DNA of 16,664 nucleotides from an uncultured Oscillospiraceae bacterium (GTDB taxonomy: Bacteria; Bacillota; Clostridia; Oscillospirales; Oscillospiraceae), in assembly GCA_910585735.1 (NCBI GenBank), contig CAJUEU010000040.1, positions 1 to 16,664 of the forward strand, read 5' to 3'. Below, piece after piece: positions 1 through 6,466 of this stretch. Position numbers and translations under genes: made by a program. Within the stretch, counting starts at the first letter, position 1. Each line of letters opens with the position of its first letter. The notes under the pieces were generated by a model that saw nothing but the letters and a program-made list of their open reading frames with translations, ran no database searches and had not been told where the DNA came from.

Positions 1-30
1 GTTTAGCAAGCGCTGATTTTGCTTCATCAA

Positions 31-63
31 GGTACCACTCCTTCGGGAGTGGTACCTTTTTTT
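31..63 (+). terminator. Factor-independent terminator of an upstream gene
   Basis: A perfect 11-bp stem (31-41 with 46-56) closes a TTCG tetraloop and is followed by seven T residues (57-63). There is no A-tract on the left, so it works in the plus direction. It ends a gene lying upstream of the window; possible stop codons at 4-6 and 14-16 cannot be assigned to any gene from this short stretch. Confidence 0.93.
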
Positions 64-119
64 AATATAAATTTACCGTAAAGTGGAAAAAGAGGGTGGA
101 TTTTACAAAAAAGAGGGAG

Positions 120-125
120 TATAAT
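120..125 (+). promoter_or_regulatory. Possible -10 box for the M3 peptidase gene
   Basis: A perfect TATAAT lies 54 bases before the ATG at 180. No good -35 box sits 16-18 bases upstream (the best is TGGATT at 97-102). If this is the promoter, transcription starts near 132. That excludes the in-frame GTG at 96 as start and favours the ATG at 180. Confidence 0.35.
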
Positions 126-179
126 GAATTTGTATACAGGCTTTCAGAAGAAAAGCCAAAAAAACGGGAGGTAATCTGT

Positions 180-1676
180 ATGAAGAAACGACTGTTGGCG
201 TTACTGATCTCCGCGGCTCTGTACCTTGGAATGCTCCCGACTGTGGCCCTGGCGGCGGAAGAGGTTCGGGAGACCGGCTTCTTTACCGAGCAGACACACA
301 CCGAGTTGAACTTTGAGGACCTGAAGTATATCCCCGCCGATGAGGAGGCCATCCGGGCCTTGATGGAGGAGACCCGGGCTCTCATGGAGGACCCGAAAAA
401 CATGGAGGCTGTGGGTCAGAACTATGACGTCATGCTGGACCAGCTTTTCCAAATGGTCAGCATGTACCGGCTGCTGGAGGTCAAGACCCGCCAGAACGTG
501 ACCGACACCGAGCTTGCCCTGGAGAAGGAGCGGCTGGTGGGCAACTATTCCGCCCTGGCCGACGAGGCCAGCCAGTTGATCCGGGATATCCTTTTCTCTC
601 CCTGCGCCGCCGCGTTGGACTCCCGGCTTACTGAGGAGGATATCGAATATTATAAGGAATATGAGGACAAAACCGAGGAGGAGCTGGCTTTTTCCTCCGA
701 GGAGGTGGAGCAGACCAACGAGTATCAGCTCATGGCCTTCCAGCCCATTACCGTGGAGTATGAGGGAAAGACCTGGGATGAGGACAGTATCTACAATGCC
801 GCCCTGGCCGGTGAGGTGGATCCTATCACCTACTATGAGGTCAGCAACCAGCTCGCCCGGCTGAAGAACCAGACCCTGGGGGAGTATTACATCCAGATGG
901 TGGAGTTCCACAAGTCTATGGCCGAGTTTTACGGCTATGACAATTATGGGGACTACGCCTACGAGAATCTTTATGAGCGGGATTATACCCAGGCGGAGAT
1001 CCGTTCCTTCCACGCCGCCGTGAAGACGTATATCGTTCCCGTTTTGGCCTTGGTGGAAGAGCTCTACTACAATGACCTTGACGACGGAACCCTGAGCGAG
1101 GATGTGGTTTACGCCGACTATACCGGGGATGTGGCTCTGGACATGATGGAGCCCTACCTGAAGAAAATGTCCAGTGAGCTGGTGGAGAGCTTTACCTACA
1201 TGCGGGAGCATGGCTTCTATGACACCGGCTACAGCGAGACCAAGAGCCAGGGTGGCTTTACCACTGCGCTGGATTACTGGGGCGCGCCCTTCTTCTATAA
1301 CTGCCCCAACGGGAACCTGTACGATTTCAATACCGCCGTTCACGAGTTTGGCCATTACAACGATATGTTTTGGCAGCCCATGGACATGGAGAGCGAGAGC
1401 AAGAACATCGATATCTCCGAGGTCCATTCCCAGGGTATGGAGCTGCTGTTCTCCCACTGGTATCCCGAGCTCTTTGGGGAGGCCGCCGAGGGGGTGGAGC
1501 ACTTTATGCTTTACCAGCTGCTGAGCAGCGTCGTGGAGGGCTGCCTCTACGGCGAGCTGGAGCAGTATGTGTATGCCACTGACAACGTGACCCTCAGCCA
1601 GATCAACCGGGAGTACCGCCGCCTGTGCGGCGAGTACGGTATGGTGGAGCCCGGAGACCCGCGCCGAGCTGTATAG
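180..1676 (+). CDS. M3-family (oligoendopeptidase F-like) zinc metallopeptidase, N-terminal part
   Basis: The ORF encodes 498 residues. The ATG at 180 is chosen because GGGAGG (166-171) sits 8 bases upstream and the protein then begins with a typical signal peptide: KKR, a hydrophobic core, and a VALA cleavage motif near residue 25. A GTG at 96 would add 28 charged residues before it. The zinc motif HEFGH is at residues 388-392, and EVHSQGMEL from residue 414 supplies the probable third ligand, as in thimet/PepF-type M3 peptidases. The product is therefore likely an exported peptidase hydrolysing peptides outside the membrane. The reading frame hits TAG at 1674 just before the conserved C-terminal catalytic helices, so this fragment alone should be inactive. 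Confidence 0.85.
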   Translation: MKKRLLALLISAALYLGMLPTVALAAEEVRETGFFTEQTHTELNFEDLKYIPADEEAIRALMEETRALMEDPKNMEAVGQNYDVMLDQLFQMVSMYRLLEVKTRQNVTDTELALEKERLVGNYSALADEASQLIRDILFSPCAAALDSRLTEEDIEYYKEYEDKTEEELAFSSEEVEQTNEYQLMAFQPITVEYEGKTWDEDSIYNAALAGEVDPITYYEVSNQLARLKNQTLGEYYIQMVEFHKSMAEFYGYDNYGDYAYENLYERDYTQAEIRSFHAAVKTYIVPVLALVEELYYNDLDDGTLSEDVVYADYTGDVALDMMEPYLKKMSSELVESFTYMREHGFYDTGYSETKSQGGFTTALDYWGAPFFYNCPNGNLYDFNTAVHEFGHYNDMFWQPMDMESESKNIDISEVHSQGMELLFSHWYPELFGEAAEGVEHFMLYQLLSSVVEGCLYGELEQYVYATDNVTLSQINREYRRLCGEYGMVEPGDPRRAV

Positions 1677-1680
1677 CTGG

Positions 1681-3348
1681 GTGGATGTGCCCCATCTGTT
1701 TGTCCAGCCCTGCTACTATATCAGCTACGCGGTGTCCGCCGCCGGCGCCTTTTCCTTCTGGCTGGAGGCCCAGACCGAGGACTACTACACCGCCCTGGAC
1801 AACTATCTGACCTTCACCGCCCTTCCCGCCTCCTCCGGCTTTTCTGAGAGCTTTGAGGCTGTGGGGCTGGAGAAGCCCTATTCCTACCAGTATGTAAAGG
1901 AGCTGGGCCAGGCGCTGCTACGGAGCCTGCTGGGCCTGGACGAGATGCTCGACTACGAGGTGATGGTCCAGCTCAACGGGGAATTCCTGACCTTTGACGA
2001 CGCCAAGCCTCAGATCCGGGGGGACCGTACCTTCCTGCCCCTTCGGGCGGTGCTGGAGGCCATGGGCGCTGAGCTGGAATGGGACGAGGCCACCTATCAG
2101 GTGAAGGCCACCCGGGGCGACACCGTTGTGACCCTGAAAATCGGGGAGAATGTTATGACCGTTACCCAGGGGGAGACCACCGACCAGGTGGAGATGGATG
2201 TGGCCCCCTATATCGTCCCTGAGACCGGGCGCACCTATGTGCCTGTCCGCTTTGTGGCCGAGGCGCTTGGCTGCAGTGTGGGCTGGGATGAGCTGTACCG
2301 TACCGCCATCATTGCGGACACCGCCGCCATGCTGGAGCAGGCCATGGAGGGCAAGGAGTTCACCAACCTGGAGAAGCTGGCCCAGTTTGTGAAGAGCCAG
2401 CAGGACAGCCGCAGGGAGGGGGTCTGGGACACCACGGGCACCCTGGAGGGCGGCATGACCCTCGGCGGTATATTCCAGGTGCCTGTGAGCGGCGGCCTGG
2501 ACGCTACCGTGGCCGACCAGACCAAGCTGGACATGGACCTGAACATAAAGGCGGACCTGACCCAACTGATGGCCCTGTCCGCTATGGGAGGTTCTGTTCC
2601 CGATGCTGAGACCCAGGAGCTTTTCAAGGCGTTGGCCAAGGAGGGCGTCACCCTGAGCTACCGTGCCGACCTGGAGGCGGGAAAGATCTACTTCACCATG
2701 GCCGGCGGTGTGCTGGAGAGCGCCGGAATGCCGGAGAACACCTGGTTCTCCATGGATATGAAAACTCTGCTTGCGGAGAGCGGCCTGGATTACGCCCAGC
2801 TGATGGCCCCCGGAGCCGCTCTGGCGGAGGAGTCTGCCGGATGGATGGAAACCATCCTTACCATCATTGGAGAGACCGGCCTTACCAGTGTGGCGGACTG
2901 TGCCATGATGGCCGACCTGATGGAGACCGTTGCCGCTGCCCTATCCGACGAGGCCTTTGTGACCTCCGGCGGCCTTCGCACCGCCGCCCTGTCCTTTGAC
3001 ACCACTACGGTGCTGGTCAAGCTGAAGACAGAGGGGGATGCCGTGACCGAATTTGGCCTGGCTGTGGAGTCTGAAGAGGAGAGCGAGACCGGGCTGACCG
3101 AGGTGGTGGCCGCCTTTACCATGGACAACAAGGGAGCCGTCCGGGGCCAGTTGGTCGTGACGGTGGAGGATGCCCTGGCGCTGGACCTGTCCTTCCAGAC
3201 CAAGACCGTCAAGGGCACCCAGGCCCCCCAGACCCAGCCTCCCGCCGGGGCAATGGTCATTGACCTGACCCAGACCGGGGAGGAGACCCCCGACGCCGTC
3301 GACATCCTCAACCAGCTCATGGGGGTCATGCCCCTGGAGGAAGACTGA
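1681..3348 (+). CDS. C-terminal part of the M3 peptidase, plus copper-amine-oxidase N-like domain and unknown C-terminal domain
   Basis: This is the continuation of the preceding gene in the +1 frame. The GTG at 1681 has no ribosome binding site, so it is unlikely to be an independent start. Residues 1-90 hold the end of the M3 fold: VPHLFVQPCYYISYAVSA matches the region carrying the catalytic His/Tyr residues. Residues about 95-215 form a copper amine oxidase N-terminal-like (stalk) domain with the paired motifs TFLPLRAVLEAMG and TYVPVRFVAEALG, common in exported Clostridia proteins. The last ~300 residues, acidic and rich in Leu, Ala and Thr, are not recognised; they may be a beta-rich extracytoplasmic domain. 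The gene ends 22 bases before the metNIQ promoter with no clear terminator. Confidence 0.8.
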   Translation: MDVPHLFVQPCYYISYAVSAAGAFSFWLEAQTEDYYTALDNYLTFTALPASSGFSESFEAVGLEKPYSYQYVKELGQALLRSLLGLDEMLDYEVMVQLNGEFLTFDDAKPQIRGDRTFLPLRAVLEAMGAELEWDEATYQVKATRGDTVVTLKIGENVMTVTQGETTDQVEMDVAPYIVPETGRTYVPVRFVAEALGCSVGWDELYRTAIIADTAAMLEQAMEGKEFTNLEKLAQFVKSQQDSRREGVWDTTGTLEGGMTLGGIFQVPVSGGLDATVADQTKLDMDLNIKADLTQLMALSAMGGSVPDAETQELFKALAKEGVTLSYRADLEAGKIYFTMAGGVLESAGMPENTWFSMDMKTLLAESGLDYAQLMAPGAALAEESAGWMETILTIIGETGLTSVADCAMMADLMETVAAALSDEAFVTSGGLRTAALSFDTTTVLVKLKTEGDAVTEFGLAVESEEESETGLTEVVAAFTMDNKGAVRGQLVVTVEDALALDLSFQTKTVKGTQAPQTQPPAGAMVIDLTQTGEETPDAVDILNQLMGVMPLEED

Positions 3349-3370
3349 GGCGGGAAATTGAAATTTACCG

Positions 3371-3399
3371 TTGACAAGTAAGCCTTGGGGTGGTAAAAT
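3371..3399 (+). promoter_or_regulatory. Sigma-A promoter of the methionine-uptake operon
   Basis: TTGACA (3371-3376), a 17-base spacer and TAAAAT (3394-3399) form a near-consensus housekeeping promoter. The predicted transcript starts near 3406 and carries the leader peptide ORF, the terminator and then metN. Confidence 0.85.
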
Positions 3400-3436
3400 G
3401 AGCCCCAACAGGAAAAAGGAAGGAGGCGCGCCGAAC

Positions 3437-3529
3437 ATGACTTACGGTTATGGTATGATGATGGAGATGATGGACATGGCTATGATGCTCATGCCCAAGC
3501 CTTTGCGTGTCTCCACATCGTTGCTTTGA
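3437..3529 (+). CDS. Methionine-rich leader peptide (30 aa) of the metNIQ operon
   Basis: The ATG at 3437 is preceded by AAGGAGG (3420-3426) with a 10-base gap, stronger than that of most genes here. The 30-residue product has ten Met residues at positions 1, 7, 8, 9, 11, 12, 14, 16, 17 and 19, and ends LRVSTSLL before TGA at 3527. No hydrophobic or folded-domain pattern suggests a working protein. Its position between a strong promoter and a terminator, just before a methionine transporter, and the overlap of its Met codons with one arm of a competing hairpin, point to a sensor of Met-tRNA supply. The role is inferred; the ORF, Met content and position are read directly. An alternative is a small Met-rich (for example metal-binding) peptide. 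Confidence 0.82.
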   Translation: MTYGYGMMMEMMDMAMMLMPKPLRVSTSLL

Positions 3530-3570
3530 GAAATCTCGGCTTGTGCTGATTTCAAAAGAACGGGGAGCGC
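3457..3570 (+). promoter_or_regulatory. Attenuator: competing 1:2 and 2:3 hairpins in the metNIQ leader
   Basis: Region 1 (3457-3468, inside Met codons 7-11) can pair with region 2 (3509-3519) through 11 base pairs, one of them G-U, with A3461 bulged. Region 2 can instead pair with region 3, the left arm of the terminator: CGTT 3519-3522 with AACG 3559-3562, CTTT 3524-3527 with AAAG 3555-3558, CTCC 3511-3514 with GGAG 3564-3567, and GCG 3505-3507 with CGC 3568-3570. A ribosome stalled on Met codons would cover region 1 and free region 2 to form the antiterminator. A ribosome reaching the stop at 3527 would cover region 2, so the terminator forms. Pairing was done by hand. Confidence 0.7.
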
Positions 3571-3592
3571 GTAGGCGCTCCCCGTTCTTTTT
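3558..3592 (+). terminator. Attenuator terminator upstream of metN
   Basis: A perfect 13-bp GC-rich stem (3558-3570 with 3575-3587), loop GTAG (3571-3574) and TTTTT (3588-3592) form a strong terminator. It sits 28 bases after the leader-peptide stop and 39 bases before metN. Placed between the operon promoter and its first transporter gene, it must be read through for metNIQ expression. Confidence 0.93.
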
Positions 3593-3631
3593 CGCAAAGT
3601 CCGGCAGACCAGAGAAAAGAGGGATACCCCA

Positions 3632-4714
3632 ATGATCCGATTAGAACATGTATCCAAAACCTTCGGCGGAGAGGCCGGAGTCCACGCCGTCCGGGATGTG
3701 AGCTTACATATCGCCCCGGGGGAGATCTTCGGCATCATCGGCTACTCGGGGGCGGGAAAGTCCACCCTGGTGCGGTGTATGAACCTACTGGAGGAGCCAA
3801 CCAGCGGCAGGGTGACGGTGGACGGAAAGACGTTGGCGGATATTCCCTCCGCCGGAGAGGGCAAGGCCCTGAAGGGGCAGGGCAGGGGGGCGGTACGAAT
3901 GCCCCCGCCCCAGCTCCGGGAGATGCGGAAGAAGATGGGCATGATTTTCCAGCAGTTCAACCTGATGCCCTCCCGCACGGTGGCGGAAAATGTGGCCTTT
4001 CCCCTAAAGGGGAGCGGCCTTTCCAGGGAGGCGGTGGCCGCCAAGATGGAGGAGCTTTTGAAGCTGGTGGACCTGCCCGACAAGGCGGACGCCTATCCCT
4101 CCCAGCTCTCGGGCGGCCAGAAGCAGCGGGTGGCCATCGCCCGGGCCCTGGCCAACGCCCCCAAGGTGCTCCTTTGTGACGAGGCCACCTCGGCCCTGGA
4201 CCCCCAGACCACCCAATCCATCCTCCGGCTCATTCGGGAGATCAACCAAAAGACCGGCATCACCGTGGTGGTCATCACCCACGAGATGGCGGTGGTGAAG
4301 GAGATCTGCCGCCGGGTAGCCGTCATGGACGGTGGTCGGGTGGTGGAGGAGGGCACGGTGTACGATGTGTTCTCCAGCCCCAGGGAGGGAGTCACCCGGT
4401 CCTTTATCGCCACCACCTCCAACCTCTCCAAGGTGGAGGAGCTCATTGAAGCAAGCGACCCCATGGTGGCACTGGAGCCGGGGGAGCTCATCATCCGCCT
4501 GAGCTACGGCCGGAGCAACGTGAGCGAGGCAACCATCTCGGAGATCTCCCGGCGGTTTCTGGTGGATGTGAGCATTTTGTACAGCAATATGGAGATCCTG
4601 GACGGCGCCCCCCTGGGAGGGGTGGTAGCCAAGGTCAGCGGGGAGAAGATCACCGAGGCCATGGCCTACCTCAGCGAGCGGGACGTGGTGGTGGAGGTGT
4701 TGAAGCGTGGCTGA
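3632..4714 (+). CDS. metN: Methionine ABC transporter ATP-binding protein MetN
   Basis: The product (360 aa) is the cytoplasmic ATPase that powers methionine import through MetI with MetQ. It shows Walker A GYSGAGKST (37-45), Q-loop FQQFN (106-110), signature LSGGQKQR (159-166), Walker B VLLCDEATSALDP (179-191) and H-loop His217. The C-terminal 80 residues match the NIL/ACT-like domain that binds methionine and inhibits transport in MetN proteins. About 20 residues (roughly 72-93, Gly/Lys/Pro-rich) appear inserted between the first beta sheet and the Q-loop compared with typical 343-residue MetN. The ATG at 3632 follows a GAGGG stretch (3618-3623). Its 3' end overlaps metI by 8 bases. It lies behind the Met-codon attenuator. 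Confidence 0.95.
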   Translation: MIRLEHVSKTFGGEAGVHAVRDVSLHIAPGEIFGIIGYSGAGKSTLVRCMNLLEEPTSGRVTVDGKTLADIPSAGEGKALKGQGRGAVRMPPPQLREMRKKMGMIFQQFNLMPSRTVAENVAFPLKGSGLSREAVAAKMEELLKLVDLPDKADAYPSQLSGGQKQRVAIARALANAPKVLLCDEATSALDPQTTQSILRLIREINQKTGITVVVITHEMAVVKEICRRVAVMDGGRVVEEGTVYDVFSSPREGVTRSFIATTSNLSKVEELIEASDPMVALEPGELIIRLSYGRSNVSEATISEISRRFLVDVSILYSNMEILDGAPLGGVVAKVSGEKITEAMAYLSERDVVVEVLKRG

Positions 4715-5384
4715 ATTTCTGAGTTCTATCATCCCCAATATCATGAGTAAGCCCGGCCTTCTCTGGAAGGCCTTTGTGGAGACCATACAGATGCTGGTCA
4801 TCGCAGCTCCCATCTCTTTTCTTCTGGGGCTGATCCTGGGGGTGGCGGTGGTGGCCAGCAAACCGAACGGCGTATTGAGAAACAAGTGGATCTATCTGCT
4901 TGTGGGTAAGGTCATCGACCTGTTCCGCTCCATTCCCTTTATCCTGTTGGCTATCATTATGCTGGATCTAAGCCGCCTTATTGTCGGCACCGCCACTGGG
5001 GTCAAGGGAGCCATCATCCCCCTGCTCTTCGGTACGGTACCCTTCTTTGCCCGGCAGGTGGAGACCGCCATGGCCGAGGTCCCTCCCGGCCTCATCGAGG
5101 CGGCGGAGTCCATGGGCTGTGGGCCCTGGGACATTCTGTGGCGGGTCTACTTGAAGGAATCCATTCCCGGCATCGTCCGGGGCGGTACCATCACTTTGGT
5201 GTCCCTCATTGGCTTTACGGCCATGGCAGGCGCCATCGGAGCCGGCGGTCTGGGCAACTTCGCCATCAGCTATGGGATGCGAAGCCAGATGGATGTGGCC
5301 TACGTGGTCATCCTGATCATCCTGATCATGGTGAGCCTGCTTCAAGCCATTGGAAACCGGGCCGCGAAAAAAACGACCCACTAA
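4707..5384 (+). CDS. metI: Methionine ABC transporter permease MetI
   Basis: The product is 225 aa, close to the family's usual ~217. About five membrane helices are visible (near 28-50, 64-90, 100-116, 160-182 and 197-215). The EAA coupling loop starting EAAESMGCGPWDILW (131-145) contacts MetN. The start is GTG at 4707, overlapping the metN stop by 8 bases, with GGAGGTG (4693-4699) inside metN; this suggests translational coupling and fixed stoichiometry with MetN. The product forms the membrane channel for methionine and probably its sulfoxide or D-form, as in other MetI proteins. Confidence 0.95.
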   Translation: MAEFLSSIIPNIMSKPGLLWKAFVETIQMLVIAAPISFLLGLILGVAVVASKPNGVLRNKWIYLLVGKVIDLFRSIPFILLAIIMLDLSRLIVGTATGVKGAIIPLLFGTVPFFARQVETAMAEVPPGLIEAAESMGCGPWDILWRVYLKESIPGIVRGGTITLVSLIGFTAMAGAIGAGGLGNFAISYGMRSQMDVAYVVILIILIMVSLLQAIGNRAAKKTTH

Positions 5385-5450
5385 CTTTCTTTTGAAAAAG
5401 AAAGTCAGCAAAGAAAACGTTCATAAAAGACCAACCCTCTCCGAAGAGGG
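5384..5450 (+). other. Two hairpins between metI and metQ
   Basis: An AT-rich inverted repeat (5384-5393 with 5396-5405) directly follows the metI stop. A second hairpin, CCCTCT with AGAGGG around CCGA (5435-5450), lies 25 bases before the metQ ribosome binding site. Neither has a T-tract, so neither is a good terminator. They may protect mRNA ends and let metQ, the binding protein needed in excess, accumulate separately from metNI. This function is inferred. Confidence 0.45.
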
Positions 5451-5489
5451 ATCGAAATTCTGACCTGAATGATTTAGGAGGAAAAAACC

Positions 5490-6338
5490 ATGAAAAAGAA
5501 GAATGTGATTGCCCTTACTCTGTCTGCCCTGCTCTGCCTCAGTCTGCTCACCGCCTGCGGCGGCAAGAAAAACGACAGTCAGACCGTGGGAGGGACCAAG
5601 GATGGGGTCACCATCGTTCTTGTGGGTGTGATCGGTACCAACAACGAGCAGTGGGATACGGTGAACAAGCTGCTGGAGAAGGATAGCATCCGCTGTGAAT
5701 TGGTGGAATACTCAGCCTATAATGTGCCAAACGACGCCCTGAATGCCAAGGAGATCGACCTGAACGCCTTCCAGCATAAGGCCTATCTCAACGGGGAGAT
5801 GGAGAGCCTGGGCTATGAGCTCACCACCCTCTGCAACACCTTTATTGCCCCCCTGAGCATTTATTCCGACAAGGTTACCGACCTCAGCCAGCTGAAGGAG
5901 GGGGACAAGGGGGCCGTACCCCAGGACGCCACCAACGAGGGCCGCTGCTTCAAGATCCTGGAGTCGGCGGGGATTTTGAAGGTGGATCCTGCCGCCGGGT
6001 ACACCCCTGAGCTGAAGGACATCACCGACAATCCCCTGAAGCTGGAGTTCGTGGAGATGGAGGCGGCATACACCGCCAGCTCCATCCCCGATGTGGCCAT
6101 CGCCTTCGTCAACGGCCAGCACGCCCAGGACAACGGCCTGAGCCTGGCCGACGCGGTCTACACCGAGCAGGCCGACACCGAGAGCGACAACCCCTACATC
6201 AACATCGTGGCCTGCCGCGCCGCTGATGTGGACAACGAGATCTACAAGAAGGTGGCCCAGGCCTACCAGACCGCCGAGGTGGCCCAGGCCATCGACGAGC
6301 TCTTCGGCGGCCGGTTTATTCCAGCCTTTGCGTATTAA
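5490..6338 (+). CDS. metQ: Methionine-binding lipoprotein MetQ (NlpA family)
   Basis: The 282-aa product has a lipoprotein signal peptide with lipobox LTAC and lipidated Cys23, so it is anchored outside the cytoplasmic membrane. The mature part fits the NlpA/MetQ fold: VTIVLVGVIGTNNEQWDTV at the start, NAKEIDLNAFQHKAYL near 85-100, and a conserved end where the C-terminus reads FGGRFIPAF. It captures methionine and delivers it to MetI. AGGAGG (5476-5481) is 8 bases before the ATG. It is the third transporter gene of the operon, separated from metI by 105 bases containing two hairpins. Confidence 0.94.
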   Translation: MKKKNVIALTLSALLCLSLLTACGGKKNDSQTVGGTKDGVTIVLVGVIGTNNEQWDTVNKLLEKDSIRCELVEYSAYNVPNDALNAKEIDLNAFQHKAYLNGEMESLGYELTTLCNTFIAPLSIYSDKVTDLSQLKEGDKGAVPQDATNEGRCFKILESAGILKVDPAAGYTPELKDITDNPLKLEFVEMEAAYTASSIPDVAIAFVNGQHAQDNGLSLADAVYTEQADTESDNPYINIVACRAADVDNEIYKKVAQAYQTAEVAQAIDELFGGRFIPAFAY

Positions 6339-6359
6339 AACAAAAGACCGATCGCTTTT

Positions 6360-6438
6360 GTAGGGCGCGGCTTCCCAGACGCGCCGTTCCACCGTCCGGT
6401 GTGGATAACGGTGGCACGTCAAGGATGCCGTGCCCTAC
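6360..6438. repeat. REP/BIME-like double palindrome with GTAG ends
   Basis: The 79-base element begins GTAG and ends CTAC. Each end carries its own hairpin: GGCGCG/CGCGCC (6364-6369 with 6380-6385) and GGCACG/CGTGCC (6413-6418 with 6429-6434), both with 10-base loops. The two 26-base arms are inverted copies matching at about 21 positions. A GTAG tetranucleotide followed by a short palindrome, duplicated head to head, is the layout of REP elements paired as a BIME and mobilised by RAYT transposases. Only one copy is in this window, so its repeat status is inferred. Confidence 0.55.
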
Positions 6439-6466
6439 TGTTTCAAATAATAGGAGGTATCGCGCT

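Larger units (their letters stand above)
180..3348 (+). pseudogene. Frameshifted secreted M3 peptidase with copper-amine-oxidase-like domain (full extent)
   Basis: The ORFs 180-1676 and 1681-3348 read as one interrupted gene. In the first frame the codons GAG CCC GGA GAC CCG run on to TAG at 1674. Removing one G at 1653/1654 gives GAG CCC GAG ACC CGC GCC GAG CTG TAT AGC TGG and joins the second frame without a break, giving about 1055 residues. The joined segment has the expected C-terminal part of an M3 peptidase, including the His and Tyr-rich motif that follows the zinc site. The cause may be a real mutation, a sequencing or assembly error, or (less likely) +1 recoding at CCC-G. The reading frames are otherwise intact with no further stops, so the mutation is either recent or an artefact. 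Confidence 0.8.

Noticed and set aside
96..179. GTG at 96 as the start of the M3 peptidase
   Set aside because: It would place charged residues ahead of a normal signal peptide and lies upstream of the likely -10 box; the ATG at 180 has a good ribosome binding site.
201..1502. 433-codon minus-strand ORF opposite the M3 peptidase
   Set aside because: Shadow ORF with no recognisable domain or start signal; the plus strand has a signal peptide and HEFGH motif.
3371..3631. SAM riboswitch (S-box) or Met T-box upstream of metN
   Set aside because: I found no T-box core (AGGGTGGNACCGCG) or S-box conserved elements. GGGGTGG at 3387-3393 overlaps the promoter spacer and would not be transcribed as a T-box.
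6401..6466. GTG at 6401 as the start of the amidohydrolase
   Set aside because: This 22-codon extension is inside the palindromic element; AGGAGG correctly spaced before GTG 6467 marks the real start.
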